Of a stretch of 33,933 bases of DNA, positions 21,299 through 29,831 are shown one piece after another (the first letter of the stretch is position 1; every line of letters starts with the position of its first letter). Source of the stretch: Sphaerimonospora thailandensis (GTDB lineage: Bacteria > Actinomycetota > Actinomycetes > Streptosporangiales > Streptosporangiaceae); NCBI RefSeq assembly GCF_016863115.1, contig NZ_BOOG01000068.1, forward strand, positions 1-33,933, written 5' to 3'. Under the pieces are notes generated by a model. It saw only the letters and a program-made list of their open reading frames with translations. It had not been told where the DNA came from and did not search any database. The translations under genes and the position numbers were made by a program.

Positions 21299-22752
21299 CG
21301 GCCGAGCACCGCCCGCATGACGTCGTGCGCGATGGGCGCCGCGATCACGCCGCCGGTCGCGTCGTTCCCCGCGCTGCCGGCCTCGATGAACACCGCCACG
21401 GCGACCTGCGGGTCCTCGGCCGGGGCGAACGCGATGAACCACGCGTGGGAGGGCTTGCCCGGCTCGGTCTCCGCCGTGCCCGTCTTGCCGGCGACGGTGA
21501 CGCCGGGAAGCTGCGCCCTGTTTCCGGTGCCCCGCTGGACCACGTTGATCATCATCTTGGTCAGCTCGTCGGCGACCTCGGGACTGACGGCCTCGTCCAG
21601 TTCCTTGGGCCGGGTGGCGTCGATCTCGCTGCCGTCCGGTCCGACGATCTTGTTGACCAGGTACGGCTTCATGACCGTGCCCCGGTTGGCGATGCCGGCC
21701 GCGACCATCGCCATCTGCAGCGGCGTCATCTGGTTGCTGCGCTGACCGATCGAGGTCATGGCCAGCGCGGCCTTGTCCTCCTCAGGGCCGATGTCGCTCG
21801 GGTGCACCGACAGGGGGATCTCCAGGGACGACCCGATGCCGAACTTCGCGGCCTGCTTCTTCATCTTGTCGTAGCCGAGATCCATGCCCATCTGGGCGAA
21901 GGGCGTGTTGCACGAGATGGTCAGCGCCTCGAGCAGCGTCGCGCGGCCTCCGCAGGACTCGCCGTGGTAGTTCTTCAGTGAGAGATTCGTGTTCGGCAGC
22001 GGCAGCGAGTCCGGCGCGTCGAGCACGGTGTTCGCGTTCCGCGAGGCGTCGTCCTGCAGGTAGGCGGCCGCTGTGATGACCTTGAACGTGGAGCCCGGCG
22101 CGTAGGTCAGGTTGATCGCCCGGTTGAGCAGGGGCTTGTCCTTGTCCTTGTCCAGCTTCCGGTAGGCGTCGTTGACCTTCGCCTTGTCGGCCAGGGCGAG
22201 CGGGTTCGGGTCGTACGACGGCACGGAGACCATGGTGAGGATCGCCCCGGTCTTCGGGTTCATCGCCACGACGGCGCCCCGCTTGCCGGTGCCCGCCAGG
22301 TCCTTGTAGGCGATCTTCTGCGCCTCGGCGTTCAGGGTCAGGTCGACGCTGGCGCCCTTGGCCGGCTTCCCACTGATCAGGTCGACGGCGCGGCGTACGA
22401 CCATGTCGGGGTGGCTGCCGTCGAGGTAGCGGCCCTCGGCGCCCTCCATGCCCGACGAGCTCTCCGGCGCGAAGAACCCGACGACGTGCGCGAACGGCTT
22501 GCCTTCGGGATATTCACGGGCGAAGCGGTACGTGCTGTCCCCGGTGTCCACCGTCTTGGCCAGCGTGACCTTCCCGTTGTCCGCGGTGATCCACCCGCGG
22601 TCGACGTTGTATCGGGCGTAGAAGGCACGCACGTTACGCGAGTCATTGCGCAGCCCCTCGGCTTTCACCGCGCCCAGATAGGTCACGTTGGCCATGAGCA
22701 GGCCGAACATGAGCAGGCAGGCCACCGCGATCCGCTTCAGCGTGCCGTTCAT
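21295..22752 (-). CDS. pbpA: penicillin-binding protein PbpA (class B transpeptidase)
   Basis: 485-residue class B PBP. One N-terminal TM (about 7-27), a pedestal domain, then the transpeptidase domain with nucleophile S221 in PGSTFK (SxxK), the S280-C281-N282 triad motif (SxN) and K423-T424-G425 (KTG). It crosslinks peptidoglycan and partners the SEDS glycosyltransferase encoded directly upstream. In Mycobacterium the orthologue is needed for septum and cell-length control and is a PknB substrate. ATG overlaps the rodA stop (ATGA). Confidence 0.96.
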   Translation of the reverse strand: MNGTLKRIAVACLLMFGLLMANVTYLGAVKAEGLRNDSRNVRAFYARYNVDRGWITADNGKVTLAKTVDTGDSTYRFAREYPEGKPFAHVVGFFAPESSSGMEGAEGRYLDGSHPDMVVRRAVDLISGKPAKGASVDLTLNAEAQKIAYKDLAGTGKRGAVVAMNPKTGAILTMVSVPSYDPNPLALADKAKVNDAYRKLDKDKDKPLLNRAINLTYAPGSTFKVITAAAYLQDDASRNANTVLDAPDSLPLPNTNLSLKNYHGESCGGRATLLEALTISCNTPFAQMGMDLGYDKMKKQAAKFGIGSSLEIPLSVHPSDIGPEEDKAALAMTSIGQRSNQMTPLQMAMVAAGIANRGTVMKPYLVNKIVGPDGSEIDATRPKELDEAVSPEVADELTKMMINVVQRGTGNRAQLPGVTVAGKTGTAETEPGKPSHAWFIAFAPAEDPQVAVAVFIEAGSAGNDATGGVIAAPIAHDVMRAVLGR

Positions 22753-24122
22753 CGCTGCATCACCTGCGTGAGTCCCTCATCCTGGATCGCCTGCGGCGGA
22801 GGTCGCCGGGCCGCGTCGGACATCCGTACCAGCAGGGCGATCAGCATCCAGTTGGCCAGCAACGCCGATCCGCCGGCTGACATGAACGGCGTCACCAGGC
22901 CGGTCAGCGGGATCAGCCGCGTCACGCCGCCGACGATGATGAACACCTGCCAGGCCAGGATGAACGACAGCCCGCCCGCCAGCAGCTTGGAGAACGGGTC
23001 ACGGGAGGCCAGTGCCGTACGGAGCCCACGCTCGACGATCAGCGCGTAGATCATGAGCAGGGCCATCAGGCCGGTGAGGCCCAGCTCCTCCCCCGTCGCG
23101 GAGAAGATGAAGTCCGAGAAGGAGAACGGGATCCGGCGGGGGTGGCCCTCTCCGAGCCCGGTGCCGAGGATCCCACCGGAGCCGATGGCGAACAGGCCCT
23201 CCATGAGCTGGTAGCTGACCCCGTCGAAGTAGAGGTCGTTCGACTCGGCGTTCAGCCAGCCGTTGAAACGGACCTGCACGTGGCTGAATATCTGCCCGGC
23301 CAGGATGGCGCCGCCGACGAAGAGCAGGATCCCGATGAGCACCCATGAGGTGCGCTGGGTCGCGATGTAGAGCATCGCGATGAACGCGCCGAACAGCAGC
23401 AGCGAGGTCCCGAGGTCCTTCTCCAGGACCAGGACGGCGATGCTCACCCCCCAGGTGATGAGCACGGGACCGAGGTCACGGGCGCGGGGGAGATCGATGA
23501 AGAGCAGCCGGCGCCCGGCCAGGGCCAGCACGTCGCGCTTGGCGACGAGGTAACCGGCGAAGAAGATCACGAGGGCGAGCTTGGCGAACTCACCGGGCTG
23601 GATGGAGAACCCACCGATGTGGATCCAGATCCGGGAGCCGTTGATCTCCGTGCCGAGAAGCGGCAGCACCGGCAGCACGAGCAGCACGAGGCCGGCGAAC
23701 CCGGCCGTGTACGTGAAGCGCTGCAGGATGCGGTGGTCCTTCAGCACGATCACGGTCGCGGCGAACATCACGACGCCGAGCGCCGTCCACATCAGCTGGT
23801 TGGTGGCGTTCGCGCCATCCTGACCGGTCTGCTCGATCCGGTAGATCATCACCAGTCCGAGCCCGTTGACCAGGGTCACGAGGGGAAGCAGCAGGGGGTC
23901 GGCCCACGGCGCGAACCTGGCGAGCACCAGGTAGGCGGCGAGCATCAGCCCGCCGAGGCCGAGGCCGTACGTGAGCATGCCCGACGGGATCTCGCCGTTG
24001 ATCCCGAGGCCGACGCTCGCGTAGGCGCCCATCACGATCAGCACGGCGAAGGCGAGCATCCCGAGTTGGGCGCCGCGCCGCTTCGCGGTCATCGGCACGG
24101 GCATGGCTTCGGCGGCACTCAC
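22749..24122 (-). CDS. rodA: SEDS-family peptidoglycan glycosyltransferase RodA/FtsW
   Basis: 457-residue polytopic membrane protein with about ten or more membrane segments. SEDS motifs: GSRIWIHIGGFSIQPGEFAKLALV, a DLPRARDLGP loop, EKDLGTSLLLFG, SGGILGTGLGEG, SDFIFSATGEELGL and TPFMSAGGSALLANW, the typical RodA/FtsW catalytic landmarks. It polymerises lipid II into glycan strands. Start GTG 24120-24122 overlaps the pstP stop (GTGA); a much longer upstream frame is only the shadow of pstP. Sits between pstP and its partner pbpA. Confidence 0.96.
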   Translation of the reverse strand: MSAAEAMPVPMTAKRRGAQLGMLAFAVLIVMGAYASVGLGINGEIPSGMLTYGLGLGGLMLAAYLVLARFAPWADPLLLPLVTLVNGLGLVMIYRIEQTGQDGANATNQLMWTALGVVMFAATVIVLKDHRILQRFTYTAGFAGLVLLVLPVLPLLGTEINGSRIWIHIGGFSIQPGEFAKLALVIFFAGYLVAKRDVLALAGRRLLFIDLPRARDLGPVLITWGVSIAVLVLEKDLGTSLLLFGAFIAMLYIATQRTSWVLIGILLFVGGAILAGQIFSHVQVRFNGWLNAESNDLYFDGVSYQLMEGLFAIGSGGILGTGLGEGHPRRIPFSFSDFIFSATGEELGLTGLMALLMIYALIVERGLRTALASRDPFSKLLAGGLSFILAWQVFIIVGGVTRLIPLTGLVTPFMSAGGSALLANWMLIALLVRMSDAARRPPPQAIQDEGLTQVMQR

Positions 24123-25558
24123 TGACCGGACCTCGCCGAAGTCGGGGTCGAGGTCGAGGTCGGGGCGTCCGGGTTGGCGTCCGGGTTCGAGGCGTTCTGT
24201 CCGGAGGTGCCCACTTTGGCGGTTTCCTGCTGGTTTGTGTCCTGCTTGGCGGTTTCCTGCTTGGCGGTGTCCTGCTGGTCGGTGCCCTGCTTGGCGCCAT
24301 CGGACGCGTTGAAGCTCTTTATCATCGCGATTCCCGCCCGGAGGTCGTCGACGGGGATCCCACTGCGCACCTGGTCCTGCTGCACGTCGGCGAGCGCCGA
24401 GACGCGGGCGTGCTCCTCGGCGTAGGCGACATCCTTGAGGGACACCGGCCCGAGTTGGACGTCGACGCCGCGGAAGACAACCAGCTTGTCCCCGCTGGCG
24501 CCGACGTAATACTGGCTCTGAACCCACTGGGAGCCGAAGTAGCCGCCGCCGCCCAGCACGGCACCGATGACCACGACCGCCGTGACCGGCCGCAGCCAGG
24601 ACCGGCGCTTCTCCGAGCCCGAGCCTCTCGACCGCCGTGCGGAGGACCTGGCCCCCCGCACGGGCTCGTCGTCGAGATCCTCATCCAGGATCACCGGCTG
24701 TGGCGCGGTGGCCGCCATCGCCCCGGGGGCGGGACCACCGCTCGGTGAGACCGGACCGAACGCCCGGCCCGAACCCGCCGCGCCCACGATCGCCGCGGCC
24801 GTGACGGGCGGCGGCGCGTCGCCCACATCGATCACATCGGCGACCACGCAGGTGATGTTGTCCGGCCCACCGCCCCGGTTGGCCAGGTCGATGAGCTGCC
24901 GTACGACGTCTTCGGGGTCTTCGACCGTCGTGAGCGTGTGATGCAGGGTCTCGGCGCTGACGACGGTGGACAGACCGTCGGAGCAGAGCAGGTACCGGTC
25001 GCCCACCTGGGCCTCCCGGCCCTGCAGGTCGGGGTCGACCTCGCCGCTGCCGTCGAGCGCCCGGAGCAGGATCGAGCGTTGCGGGTGGTTGGCCGCCTCC
25101 TCCTGAGTGATGCGGCCGTCGTCCACCAGCGACTGGACGAGCGTGTGGTCGTGCGTGATCTGGAACAGCTCGTCGCCCCGCAGCATGTACGCGCGGGAGT
25201 CGCCCACGTGAACCAGCGCGAAGCGGGAACCGTGCCAGAGCATCGCGGTGAGGGTGGTGCCCATGCCCTTGAGGCTCGGGTCCCGGGCCACCATCGCGTG
25301 TAGCTGACGGTTGGCGTCCCGGACCGCCGCCTCGATGTCGCCGAGCAGGTCACCGCCGAAGGCGTCCCCGTGATCCACACCGCGGTCCAGGGACGACATT
25401 GCGGCGATGGCGACCGAACTGGCCACCTCGCCGTGAGCATGCCCGCCCATTCCGTCGGCGACGGCGAGCAGGCGGCCGCTGGCATACGCCGAGTCCTCGT
25501 TCCCCTCACGGAGGAGGCCGACGTCCGAGCGAGCGGCGTAGCGGAGTGCGATTGTCAT
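24119..25558 (-). CDS. pstP: PP2C Ser/Thr phosphatase PstP
   Basis: 479 residues. N-terminal PPM phosphatase domain (1-240) with metal-binding motifs EGNEDS (D22), VADGMGGH (D35), GDSRAY, LCSDGLS (D194) and GGPDNIT (D233). A linker with an acidic patch leads to one TM (about 322-342) and an extracytoplasmic domain of about 135 residues. The tail includes five pentapeptide repeats of the KQ(D/E)TA type encoded by 15-bp units. It reverses PknA/PknB phosphorylation. ATG overlaps the fhaB stop. Compared with the mycobacterial enzyme the extracytoplasmic tail is similar in length but more repetitive. Confidence 0.95.
   Translation of the reverse strand: MTIALRYAARSDVGLLREGNEDSAYASGRLLAVADGMGGHAHGEVASSVAIAAMSSLDRGVDHGDAFGGDLLGDIEAAVRDANRQLHAMVARDPSLKGMGTTLTAMLWHGSRFALVHVGDSRAYMLRGDELFQITHDHTLVQSLVDDGRITQEEAANHPQRSILLRALDGSGEVDPDLQGREAQVGDRYLLCSDGLSTVVSAETLHHTLTTVEDPEDVVRQLIDLANRGGGPDNITCVVADVIDVGDAPPPVTAAAIVGAAGSGRAFGPVSPSGGPAPGAMAATAPQPVILDEDLDDEPVRGARSSARRSRGSGSEKRRSWLRPVTAVVVIGAVLGGGGYFGSQWVQSQYYVGASGDKLVVFRGVDVQLGPVSLKDVAYAEEHARVSALADVQQDQVRSGIPVDDLRAGIAMIKSFNASDGAKQGTDQQDTAKQETAKQDTNQQETAKVGTSGQNASNPDANPDAPTSTSTPTSARSGQ
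24216..24290. repeat. 5 x 15-bp tandem repeat in pstP
   Basis: Five 15-bp units such as TTGGCGGTTTCCTGC (24216-24230, 24246-24260) and TGGTTTGTGTCCTGC encode five-residue repeats (AKQET, NQQET type) in the extracytoplasmic tail. The frame is kept. Confidence 0.85.
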
Positions 25559-26025
25559 TTGCGCAATTCGATGACGGTTTTGCCGATGCGGATCGGAACT
25601 CCGAGAGGCACCGGGGTCGGGCGGGTCACTTTAGAACGTTCAAGGTACGTACCGTTGGTCGATCCGAGATCTTCCAGGATCCACTGGCCGTCCTGGGGAA
25701 ACAATCGGGCGTGCCGACTGGAAGCGTAGTCGTCGCTGAGGACCAGCGTGGCGTCGTTCGCCCGGCCTATGGTGATGGGCATCTCCGTAAGGTTGATGAT
25801 GGTCCCTTGCAGGGGACCACCAGTGACGATCAGTTGACGGGGCTCGCCCTTCTTCTGCTTGGGCTTCGCCATGGGTTTGGCCTGCTTGGCCGGCTTCCGT
25901 GCGGACGCGGGAGCCGTACGCGGGCCGAACAGGTCTGTCCGGATGACGCCGACCGCGGCAATCACGAAGAACCACAGCAACGCCAGGAAGGCGAGCCGGA
26001 TCAGCAGCAGCGTTAGCTCGGACAT
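25555..26025 (-). CDS. fhaB: FHA-domain protein FhaB (FipA)
   Basis: 156 residues. N-terminal membrane anchor (about 5-27: LLLIRLAFLALLWFFVIAAVGVI), basic/Pro linker, then a C-terminal FHA domain (about 65-150) with ITIGRANDATLVL, DDYASSRHARLF and DLGSTNGTYL, the phosphothreonine-binding landmarks. In mycobacteria it links PknA/PknB signals to FtsZ/FtsQ at the septum. ATG overlap-coupled to pstP downstream and 17 bp after fhaA. Confidence 0.94.
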   Translation of the reverse strand: MSELTLLLIRLAFLALLWFFVIAAVGVIRTDLFGPRTAPASARKPAKQAKPMAKPKQKKGEPRQLIVTGGPLQGTIINLTEMPITIGRANDATLVLSDDYASSRHARLFPQDGQWILEDLGSTNGTYLERSKVTRPTPVPLGVPIRIGKTVIELRK

Positions 26026-26042
26026 GGACCGCTTGTCTACCT

Positions 26043-26783
26043 CTAATCTCGCCGGAACACCAGGGTCGTGCGACCCAGTGTGACCCGCGTCCCGTCCTGC
26101 ATTTCGATCCTACGGACCGGCTGGCCGTTGACGAAGGTACCGTTCGTGGACCCCAGGTCGACGAGCACAACCTGCTGCCCCTCCACCCTTAACTCCGCAT
26201 GATGCCGTGACACGCCCGGATCCACGAGTCGAAGGTCGCAGTCGGTGCCACGGCCGAGCAAGGTCACCGGCGTGGTCAGTTCGTACGACCGCTGGCCCTG
26301 CGGATCGTCCTGGGTGGAGACCAGCAGCCGGGGACGGCCGCCGAACGCGCTCGGGCGGCCGGCGGGCAGGTCGCTCACCGGCTGGCGGATCTCGTCCTGC
26401 TCGACCGTCGCCCCGCGGATCACACCCGACCGGATCCGGAACAGCCCGACCCCGAGATCGTCCGCGGTCTCGAACCGCACGCGGACCGGCCCCACGAACG
26501 AGTACCCCTGCTCCTTCGCGTACTCCCTGGCGAGATTCGCCAGTTCGTGACTGAGGCTGTCGGCGTACACCTCCAGCCGCTCGCTGTCGGTGGTCGACAG
26601 CTCCACCACGAAGTCGTTGGGCACGAGCGTGCGACCCTGAGCGACGATCGCGGCCCGCTCGTCCATCTCCCTCTGTACGGCGCTGGCCACCTCGACCGGC
26701 TGGAGATCGGACTTGAACGCGCGCGCGAAGGCCCCTTCAACCAACCCTTCGAGCCTTCGCTCGAAGCGCTGAAGGACTCCCAC
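26043..26783 (-). CDS. fhaA: FHA-domain protein FhaA (short form)
   Basis: 246 residues: an N-terminal DUF3662/FhaA_N domain (about 1-120, starting VGVLQRFERRLEGLVEGAFARAF and including NDFVVEL and GPVRVRFE) and a C-terminal FHA domain (about 165-242) with VTLLGRGTDCDL, DPGVSRHHAEL and DLGSTNGTFVNG. The FHA domain binds phosphothreonine on MviN/MurJ in mycobacteria. The long Pro/Gly/Gln-rich linker that makes the M. tuberculosis protein over 500 residues is almost absent. GTG 26781-26783 follows GGAGGTATCC. First gene of the operon. Confidence 0.93.
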   Translation of the reverse strand: MGVLQRFERRLEGLVEGAFARAFKSDLQPVEVASAVQREMDERAAIVAQGRTLVPNDFVVELSTTDSERLEVYADSLSHELANLAREYAKEQGYSFVGPVRVRFETADDLGVGLFRIRSGVIRGATVEQDEIRQPVSDLPAGRPSAFGGRPRLLVSTQDDPQGQRSYELTTPVTLLGRGTDCDLRLVDPGVSRHHAELRVEGQQVVLVDLGSTNGTFVNGQPVRRIEMQDGTRVTLGRTTLVFRRD

Positions 26784-26941
26784 CGGATACCTCCCTCCAC
26801 TCGCTGTTGGTCGCGACCGCTCCGGTGCTTGCACAGCTCCATCGCCGACGTCCCTTAGGAGGGATCGTATCCGGGTTCGGTACCACCGGCGGTTACGTGC
26901 TAACCTTTCCACGCAACCCCGGAGTGGGGAGCAGCCGCGAC

Positions 26942-27027
26942 GGGCAAGTGGCGGAATGGCAGACGCGCACGGTTCAGGTCCGTGTGTCCGAAAGGACGTG
27001 GGGGTTCAACTCCCCCCTTGCCCACCA
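26942..27027 (+). tRNA. leuT: tRNA-Leu (CAG anticodon)
   Basis: Acceptor arm GGGCAAG/CTTGCCC, D arm GCG...CGC, anticodon stem CACGG/CCGTG with loop TTCAGGT (anticodon CAG), class II long variable arm GTCC-GAAA-GGAC, T arm GGGGG-TTCAACT-CCCCC, discriminator A and an encoded CCA. The position next to fhaA matches leuT in Mycobacterium. Confidence 0.96.
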
Positions 27028-27046
27028 GACATCAGCCTCGTAGGAC

Positions 27047-27078
27047 CGGAAGCCGAACTTCCGCCCACGGGGCTTTTT
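27047..27078 (+). terminator. terminator after tRNA-Leu
   Basis: CGGAAG-CCGAA-CTTCCG (27047-27063) is followed by CCCACGGGG and five T residues (27074-27078), 20 bp after the tRNA. Confidence 0.7.
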
Positions 27079-27083
27079 CATTT

Positions 27084-27113
27084 CCCCCTCCCCCCTCCCC
27101 CCTCCCCCCTCCC
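27084..27113. repeat. C-run repeat; G-quadruplex-capable on minus strand
   Basis: C5-T-C6-T-C6-T-C6-T-C3, a 7-bp periodic run. On the minus strand this is five runs of at least three G separated by single A residues, the strongest possible G-quadruplex pattern. It lies downstream of the CNNM gene pair, which is transcribed towards it. Confidence 0.85.
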
Positions 27114-27120
27114 TCCGCGC

Positions 27121-27270
27121 GTGATCTTGCAGTTGCTCGCAGGCACGGCCTCCCACCTACCCTTACAGCCTTCGTGATCTTGCAGAATTTCGGCACAGAA
27201 GCAGCAGGGCTACAGAAACGCCGATAGCGATCTTTCCCCTGGATACCCATGCAGCCAGGGGCGGAGTGAC
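27121..27270. other. intergenic stretch with direct repeats
   Basis: CGTGATCTTGCAG occurs at 27120-27132 and 27173-27185. A hairpin-like CCCCTGG...CCAGGGG (27236-27261) precedes the stop of the CNNM gene and may terminate it. Nothing coding is supported. Confidence 0.45.
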
Positions 27271-28278
27271 TCAAACGGCCAGGAGTTCGCCGAGCAGGGT
27301 CGTGAGATCGATCACCCCGATGACCCGGCCGGACACGTCTGTGACCAGGCCCAGCTGCGCATGAGCCTCCTGGAGCACGGTCACCGCGTCGAGAACGGTG
27401 GTGGCCGCCGCCACCCGGGGCGCGGAGGTCGCCACCTCCTCCGGGCGGCGTTCCGGGTGGATCAGGGCGTCCCGGACGTGCAGCACGCCGAGCACGTCCT
27501 CGCCGGACACCACCAGCATGCGGCGCCTGCCGCTGCGGACCGCGGTCTCGCGCACCACCCGGTCGTCGGCGCCCGCCGGCACGGAGGGCACCTCGCCCAG
27601 CGGCAGCATGAGCCGTTCCACCGGCTGCGACTGGACCCGCAGCGCCCGGGTGAGCAGGTTGTGTTCGTCTCGGTCGAGCATGCCCATCCGACCGGATTCG
27701 GCCACCAGCATGGCGAGTTGGTGCGGGGTGCGCGTGGTGGCGAGTTCGTCGCGCGGCCGCACGCCGAAAACTCCGAGTGCCGCGTTGGTCAGGCCGTTCA
27801 GCACCGCGAGGACCGGCCGGACGATCCACGTGAAACCGCGGAACGGCAGGGCCAGCCCCATCGCCGCCCGCTCGGGATGGGTCAGCGCCAGCGACTTGGG
27901 CGCCATCTCGCCGACGACCATGTGCAGGAACGTCACGAGCGCGAGCGCCACGACGAACGCGGAGGGGGTGCGCAGCGACTCGGGCAGGAGGACGAGCACC
28001 GGCTCGAGCAGGTGCTCGATGGCGGGCTCCGCGACCATGCCTAGGCCCAGCGAGCACAGCGTGATGCCGAGCTGGGCGCCGGCCAGCATGAGCGAAAGCT
28101 CGCGTCCGCCACGCGCGGCCATGCGGGCCGCCACCCGGGCCAACCGCCCGCCTGAGAGCGCGAACTCCTCCAGCCGGTGTCGTTTGGCCGACACGAGGGC
28201 GAACTCCGCGGCCACGAACAGCCCGTTGGCGATCAGCAGGACCACCCCGAGCAGGATCGCCCCCAGATTTCCGCTCAT
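27271..28278 (-). CDS. CNNM/HlyC-like membrane protein with CBS domains (second gene)
   Basis: 335 residues: an N-terminal DUF21/CNNM membrane domain with three or four TM segments (LGAILLGVVLLIANGLFVAAEFALVSA; AGAQLGITLCSLGLGMV; AFVVALALVTFLHMVVGEMAPKSLAL) and a C-terminal CBS pair (about 205-330, LMLPLGEVPSVPAG and LGLVTDVSGRVIGVIDLTTLL). Family members transport or regulate Mg2+ and related cations; the old name hemolysin is misleading. It lacks the C-terminal CorC/HlyC domain. ATG overlaps the stop of its upstream paralogue (ATGA), so the two probably work as a pair. Confidence 0.9.
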   Translation of the reverse strand: MSGNLGAILLGVVLLIANGLFVAAEFALVSAKRHRLEEFALSGGRLARVAARMAARGGRELSLMLAGAQLGITLCSLGLGMVAEPAIEHLLEPVLVLLPESLRTPSAFVVALALVTFLHMVVGEMAPKSLALTHPERAAMGLALPFRGFTWIVRPVLAVLNGLTNAALGVFGVRPRDELATTRTPHQLAMLVAESGRMGMLDRDEHNLLTRALRVQSQPVERLMLPLGEVPSVPAGADDRVVRETAVRSGRRRMLVVSGEDVLGVLHVRDALIHPERRPEEVATSAPRVAAATTVLDAVTVLQEAHAQLGLVTDVSGRVIGVIDLTTLLGELLAV

Positions 28279-29804
28279 GCCGTTATCTCCCACAACATGC
28301 CTTCACGCGAGGTATGTCGCCTACGGGAGAACTCGTGCTTATCGGGCTCCCCGCGCGCCTGCGACTCCCCTGCCTTCCCGGCTGTCTTCCCGACTGCCTT
28401 CCCGGCCTCCCACGGTCCGTCCGGCTCGCCGGACCCCCCTGGCTCGCCGGACCCCCCTGGCTCGCCGAGTCCACGGTCGCGGACCGCGAGCCGTACCCAC
28501 TCGGGGACTCGGCGGCGCACGCTCAGGACCGTGAGCAGGGCCCGCCGTGCGCCGGGCTCGTCAGCGGCGAACGGGTCGGTCTCCGGCAGCAGCTCGGCGC
28601 CGACCTCGTCGCCGGTCTCGGCCATCCGGCCCAGCGCGGCGAGCACCAGCCCGGCGATCGTCTCGTAGTCGTCGCTTTCTGGAAGCCGTACGCCGGTGGC
28701 CCGCTCGACCTCGTCGAGGCGGAGCGTGCCCGGCACCTCCCAGCTCCCGTCGTCGCGTACGACGACGCCGAGGGGCTCGGGGTCGTTCTCGTCCACGAGC
28801 TCGCCGACGAGTTCCTCTGCGAGGTCCTCGATCGTGACCACGCCGGCGAGACCGCCGTACTCGTCGATGACGCAGGCGAACGTCTCGCCCGACTCGGCCA
28901 TCCGGTTCAGCAGCGCGGGCAGTGGCAGCGTGGCCGGCACGAGCACGGGGGCCCGGGTGATGCCGCCGATCAGCCTGGGCGAATCCGCGTGCAGATATTC
29001 CGGGATCCCGGTGATGCCGACGACCTCGCCGGTGTCGGCGCCGAGCACCGGATAACGGGAGTGGCCGTGGGTGCGTAGAGCGGTGAGGAGCGCCCCGACC
29101 GGCTGCCCGGCGCGCAGCGAGACCACGCGGGGGCGCGGGACCATCACGTCCTCGGCGGTACGGTCGCCGAACTCCAGAGCGCGCTCGAGCAGATCGGCGA
29201 GCCGGGGTGGCAGCTCGCCGGCCGCGGCGGACTCCGCCACGATGCGGGACAGCTCCTCCGGCGTGGCGCCCTGCGCGAGCTCCTCGACGGGTTCGATGCC
29301 CACCAGCCGGACCAGCCGGGACGCGGCGGAGTCGAACAGGCGGATCACCGGCCCGGCGACCTTGAGGTAGACGAGCGTCGGGCCGGCCAGGAAGCGGGCG
29401 ACGGATTCGGGACGGGCGATGCCCAGGTTCTTCGGCGCCAGCTCGCCGAGGATCATCTGGATGACCGTCACGATCGCGATGCCCAGCGCCACGGCGACGC
29501 CGGGCACCGCGCCGGCGGGTACGCCCAGGCGCTCCAGAGGGTCGCGCAGCAGGCCGGCGATGGCCGGCTCGGCGATGAAGCCCACCAGCAGCGTGGTGAC
29601 GGTGATGCCGAGCTGTGCGCCGGAGAGCATGAACGACAGGCGGCCGGTGATGTCGAGGGCACGCCGGGCCGCGGCGTCACCGGCGGCGGCCTGCTCACGC
29701 AGTGCCGTACGGTCCGTCGCGACGAAGGCGAACTCCTGAGCGACGAAGAATCCGGTGGCGATGGTCAGGAGGAGTACGGCCAGTAGGCCGGCGGCGGCGC
29801 TCAC
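28275..29804 (-). CDS. CNNM/HlyC-like membrane protein with CBS and CorC domains (first gene)
   Basis: 509 residues. CNNM membrane domain (SAAAGLLAVLLLTIATGFFVAQEFAFVATDR; SGAQLGITVTTLLVGFIAEPAI; VIQMILGELAPKNLGIARPE), a CBS pair (about 200-330, DVMVPRPRV and ACVIDEYGGLAGVVTIEDLAEELVGE), then the CorC/HlyC transporter-associated domain (about 350-430). The last 65 residues are low-complexity, with a GEPGGS repeat from an 18-bp duplication (28423-28458). Start GTG 29802-29804 is chosen because the family begins directly at the first TM; GTG 29844-29846 with GGAG upstream is an alternative. Probably involved in divalent-cation homeostasis. Confidence 0.9.
   Translation of the reverse strand: MSAAAGLLAVLLLTIATGFFVAQEFAFVATDRTALREQAAAGDAAARRALDITGRLSFMLSGAQLGITVTTLLVGFIAEPAIAGLLRDPLERLGVPAGAVPGVAVALGIAIVTVIQMILGELAPKNLGIARPESVARFLAGPTLVYLKVAGPVIRLFDSAASRLVRLVGIEPVEELAQGATPEELSRIVAESAAAGELPPRLADLLERALEFGDRTAEDVMVPRPRVVSLRAGQPVGALLTALRTHGHSRYPVLGADTGEVVGITGIPEYLHADSPRLIGGITRAPVLVPATLPLPALLNRMAESGETFACVIDEYGGLAGVVTIEDLAEELVGELVDENDPEPLGVVVRDDGSWEVPGTLRLDEVERATGVRLPESDDYETIAGLVLAALGRMAETGDEVGAELLPETDPFAADEPGARRALLTVLSVRRRVPEWVRLAVRDRGLGEPGGSGEPGGSGEPDGPWEAGKAVGKTAGKAGESQARGEPDKHEFSRRRHTSREGMLWEITA
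28423..28467. repeat. 2.5 x 18-bp tandem repeat
   Basis: GGCTCGCCGGACCCCCCT is exactly repeated (28423-28440, 28441-28458) with a partial third copy. It encodes GEPGGS repeats near the C-terminus of the CNNM protein. Confidence 0.85.
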
Positions 29805-29831
29805 CGAGCGCTCGCCGTATGGAGGTGGGAT

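Noticed and set aside
24123-24527. Upstream extension of rodA inside pstP
   Set aside because: The frame is open by base composition only; the GTG at 24122 in the GTGA overlap is the natural start, and the extension overlaps the pstP coding region.
26942-27270. Integrated element at tRNA-Leu
   Set aside because: No integrase, no attL/attR copy of the tRNA 3' end and no phage or plasmid genes; only short direct repeats are present.
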